From an uncultured Alphaproteobacteria bacterium (GTDB lineage: Bacteria; Pseudomonadota; Alphaproteobacteria; GCA-2731375), in NCBI GenBank assembly GCA_913049615.1, contig CAJWZI010000065.1, positions 1 through 7,358 of the forward strand: 7,358 nt of DNA. The letters run 5' to 3'. Positions 6,001 to 7,358 of this stretch are shown one piece after another. The position numbers and the translations under genes are program-made. The notes beneath the pieces were generated by a model. It saw nothing but the letters and a program-made list of their open reading frames with translations. It was not told where the DNA came from and did not search any database. The number at the start of each line of letters is the position of its first letter. Positions within the stretch are counted from its first letter, which is position 1.

Positions 6001-7053
6001 GTGAAAGCCTATCAAATCACGAATTGGGGCGAGCCATTAGAAGAACGGGAAATAGAAACGCCGGAGCCCACAGGGACCCAGGTTCTGCTGCGTGTCACAG
6101 CCTCGGGCATTTGTCACAGTGACATACATTTGTGGGACGGCTATTTCGACATGGGAGGCGATGTAAAGATGCGCCTGGCGGACCGGGGCATGACCTTGCC
6201 GTTCACTATGGGCCATGAAGTTCTAGGCGAGGTGGTTGCAATGGGCTCCGATGCCGAAGGCGTCGAGATTGGCGATAAGCGCATCTATTTCCCCTGGATA
6301 GGTTGCGGTGAATGCGAGGTCTGCCAGCGAGGCGAGGAACTTCTTTGCCTGGCGCCGCGGACGCCGGGCACACGATATGCCGGCGGTTATGCGGAATTCT
6401 GCTTGGCGCAGCATTCAAAATATTTGGTGACGTTCGAGGGTGTGGAGGAAACCCACGCGGCAACCTGCGCCTGTTCAGGTGTCACGGCCTACAGCGCCCT
6501 CAAGAAATTGAAACACCTACGGCCTGAGGAACACCTGATGATCATCGGTGCTGGCGGCGTGGGGTTAGCCGGTATTGGCATGGCCAAGGCCGTGGTGGCC
6601 GCCAAGCTTGTGGTGGCGGATATCGACCCAGCTAAGCGCGCTGCGGCACTGGCAGCGGGGGCGGATATAGTGATTGATAACAGTAATACTGGTGCCGCCG
6701 CAGAGTTGATGGAGAAAACCGGCGGCGGCGTGCATGGCGTCATTGATTTCGTCGGCGCACCGGCGTCCAGCGGCTTCGCCATGCAGACCCTGGCCCGTGG
6801 TGGCACGATTGTTGTCGTTGGTTTATTCGGTGGCGCGGTACCGCTGCCGCTTGCCAGTTTGCCCCTGAGGATGATGAGCGTCGTTGGAAGCTATGTGGGC
6901 ACATTGGGTGAAATGCACGAGCTTATGGCGCTCGTGAAAGCTGGTAAGGTTAAGCCCGTGCCCATTACGCCGCGCCCCTTGCGCGAGGCGGGCCAAGCTA
7001 TTGCCGACTTGCGGGACGGCAAGACGGTGGGGCGTTATGTTCTAACCAACTAA
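6001..7053 (+). CDS. Zinc-dependent, probably NAD-linked alcohol dehydrogenase (medium-chain family)
   Basis: Cytoplasmic oxidoreductase interconverting an alcohol and an aldehyde or ketone. The 350-residue length is normal for medium-chain dehydrogenases. The N-terminal GroES-like domain (about 1-150) carries the catalytic zinc ligands: C38 in GICHSD, H72 with E73 in MGHEVLGEV, and C158 in ACSGVTAYSA. The structural zinc cysteines are all present: C102, C105, C108 and C116 (GCGECEVCQRGEELLC). The Rossmann domain begins near 178 with IIGAGGVGLAG (GxGGxG, 183-188); the acidic D207 at the end of the next strand (VVADID) favours NAD over NADP. The C-terminal part ends with TPRPLREAGQAIADLRDGKTVGRYVLTN. 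Nothing is broken. It appears to be transcribed alone from the 5842-6000 region. Its substrate is unknown; a link to the CoA-transferase and AtuA-like genes is inferred from position only. Its last 12 bases overlap the end of convergent dusA. Confidence 0.93.
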   Translation: MKAYQITNWGEPLEEREIETPEPTGTQVLLRVTASGICHSDIHLWDGYFDMGGDVKMRLADRGMTLPFTMGHEVLGEVVAMGSDAEGVEIGDKRIYFPWIGCGECEVCQRGEELLCLAPRTPGTRYAGGYAEFCLAQHSKYLVTFEGVEETHAATCACSGVTAYSALKKLKHLRPEEHLMIIGAGGVGLAGIGMAKAVVAAKLVVADIDPAKRAAALAAGADIVIDNSNTGAAAELMEKTGGGVHGVIDFVGAPASSGFAMQTLARGGTIVVVGLFGGAVPLPLASLPLRMMSVVGSYVGTLGEMHELMALVKAGKVKPVPITPRPLREAGQAIADLRDGKTVGRYVLTN

Positions 7054-7358
7054 TTCAGTACATGCTGGGAGCATTTGAGCTACGGCGCCCAGCAACAGGC
7101 TGCCATCTGCCCCCGGTAGGTGGCTGCGCTCGCTAATGTAGCGTCGCCAGGCTCGTGCACCAGGTTCGCCATGAAAAAGCCCTAGCATGTGACGGCTGAT
7201 GGCATTCAGGCGCACGCCCGTCGCTAACTGTCGTTCGATGTAGGGCTGCATGGCCCGGACCAGTTTCGCCCGGCTGGGAATGGGCGTCGGATCGCCAAAA
7301 ATGCCCTGATCGACGCCCGCCATTAGATAGGGAGAATGATAGGCCGCCCGGCCGATCA
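7042..7358 (-). CDS. dusA: tRNA-dihydrouridine synthase DusA, C-terminal part
   Basis: Flavoenzyme that reduces uridines to dihydrouridine in the tRNA D-loop. Only the last 105 or so residues are visible; the rest lies beyond the right edge. The frame continues without a stop to the edge and reads IGRAAYHSPYLMAGVDQGIF there, which matches the DusA end of the FMN barrel; the Met at 7323 is therefore internal. DusA-specific marks follow in the helical domain: MQPYIERQL, VRLNAISRHMLGLFHGEPGA and RAWRRYISE. Stop TAG is at 7042-7044. The gene is unrelated to the catabolic genes and converges on the alcohol dehydrogenase with a 12-bp 3' overlap, leaving no room for a terminator between the two genes. 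Confidence 0.92.
   Translation of the reverse strand, partial: IGRAAYHSPYLMAGVDQGIFGDPTPIPSRAKLVRAMQPYIERQLATGVRLNAISRHMLGLFHGEPGARAWRRYISERSHLPGADGSLLLGAVAQMLPACTELVG

Noticed and set aside
5931..6122. Plus-strand open frame overlapping the alcohol dehydrogenase start
   Set aside because: No recognisable sequence and no ribosome site; it runs out of frame into a well-supported gene.
6206..6806. Minus-strand open frames opposite the alcohol dehydrogenase
   Set aside because: Low-complexity Ala/Pro/Arg-rich shadows of a gene with all zinc and NAD motifs intact.
7062..7074. Small hairpin atgct-ggg-agcat after the alcohol dehydrogenase stop as a terminator
   Set aside because: Only a 5-bp stem with a 3-nt loop, no T-run, and it lies inside the dusA coding sequence.

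Overview
The window looks like chromosomal DNA of a proteobacterium, most likely an alphaproteobacterium. The reasons are a DctPQM-type TRAP transporter, a DusA-type tRNA-dihydrouridine synthase, and a split AtuA-like gene pair next to a CaiB/BaiF CoA-transferase. This placement comes from family impressions, not from a database search.

Layout. Positions 1-2644 (+) hold a tripartite TRAP transporter: the 3' part of the periplasmic solute-binding protein gene, a strong hairpin in the gap, then the small (DctQ) and large (DctM) membrane subunits, whose stop and start codons abut. Positions 2659-4349 (-) hold a two-gene unit that converges on dctM: a 457-residue AtuA/DUF1446-family protein and a 106-residue protein that looks like the C-terminal domain of longer AtuA proteins. 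The two genes overlap by 4 bases (ATGA). A 53-bp gap separates this unit from a divergent CaiB/BaiF family III CoA-transferase gene (4403-5617, +). Positions 5618-6000 hold no intact gene. On the minus strand, however, they carry a decayed fragment that reads as the C-terminal end of a redoxin/DsbD-N-like protein, interrupted by an in-frame TAG. A zinc-dependent, probably NAD-linked alcohol dehydrogenase follows (6001-7053, +). Its 3' end overlaps by 12 bp the 3' end of a convergent dusA gene that runs off the right edge.

How it may work together (inference). The TRAP system would import an organic acid, the CoA-transferase would activate a carboxylate as its CoA thioester, and the AtuA-like pair and the dehydrogenase would act on related intermediates. 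The sequence does not fix the substrate, and the genes lie in several transcription units, so a shared pathway is plausible but unproven. dusA is a housekeeping tRNA-modification gene and probably marks the edge of this catabolic block. I found no mobile element, CRISPR array or RNA gene. The least ordinary items are the decayed redoxin/DsbD-like fragment and the two-gene form of the AtuA-like protein.
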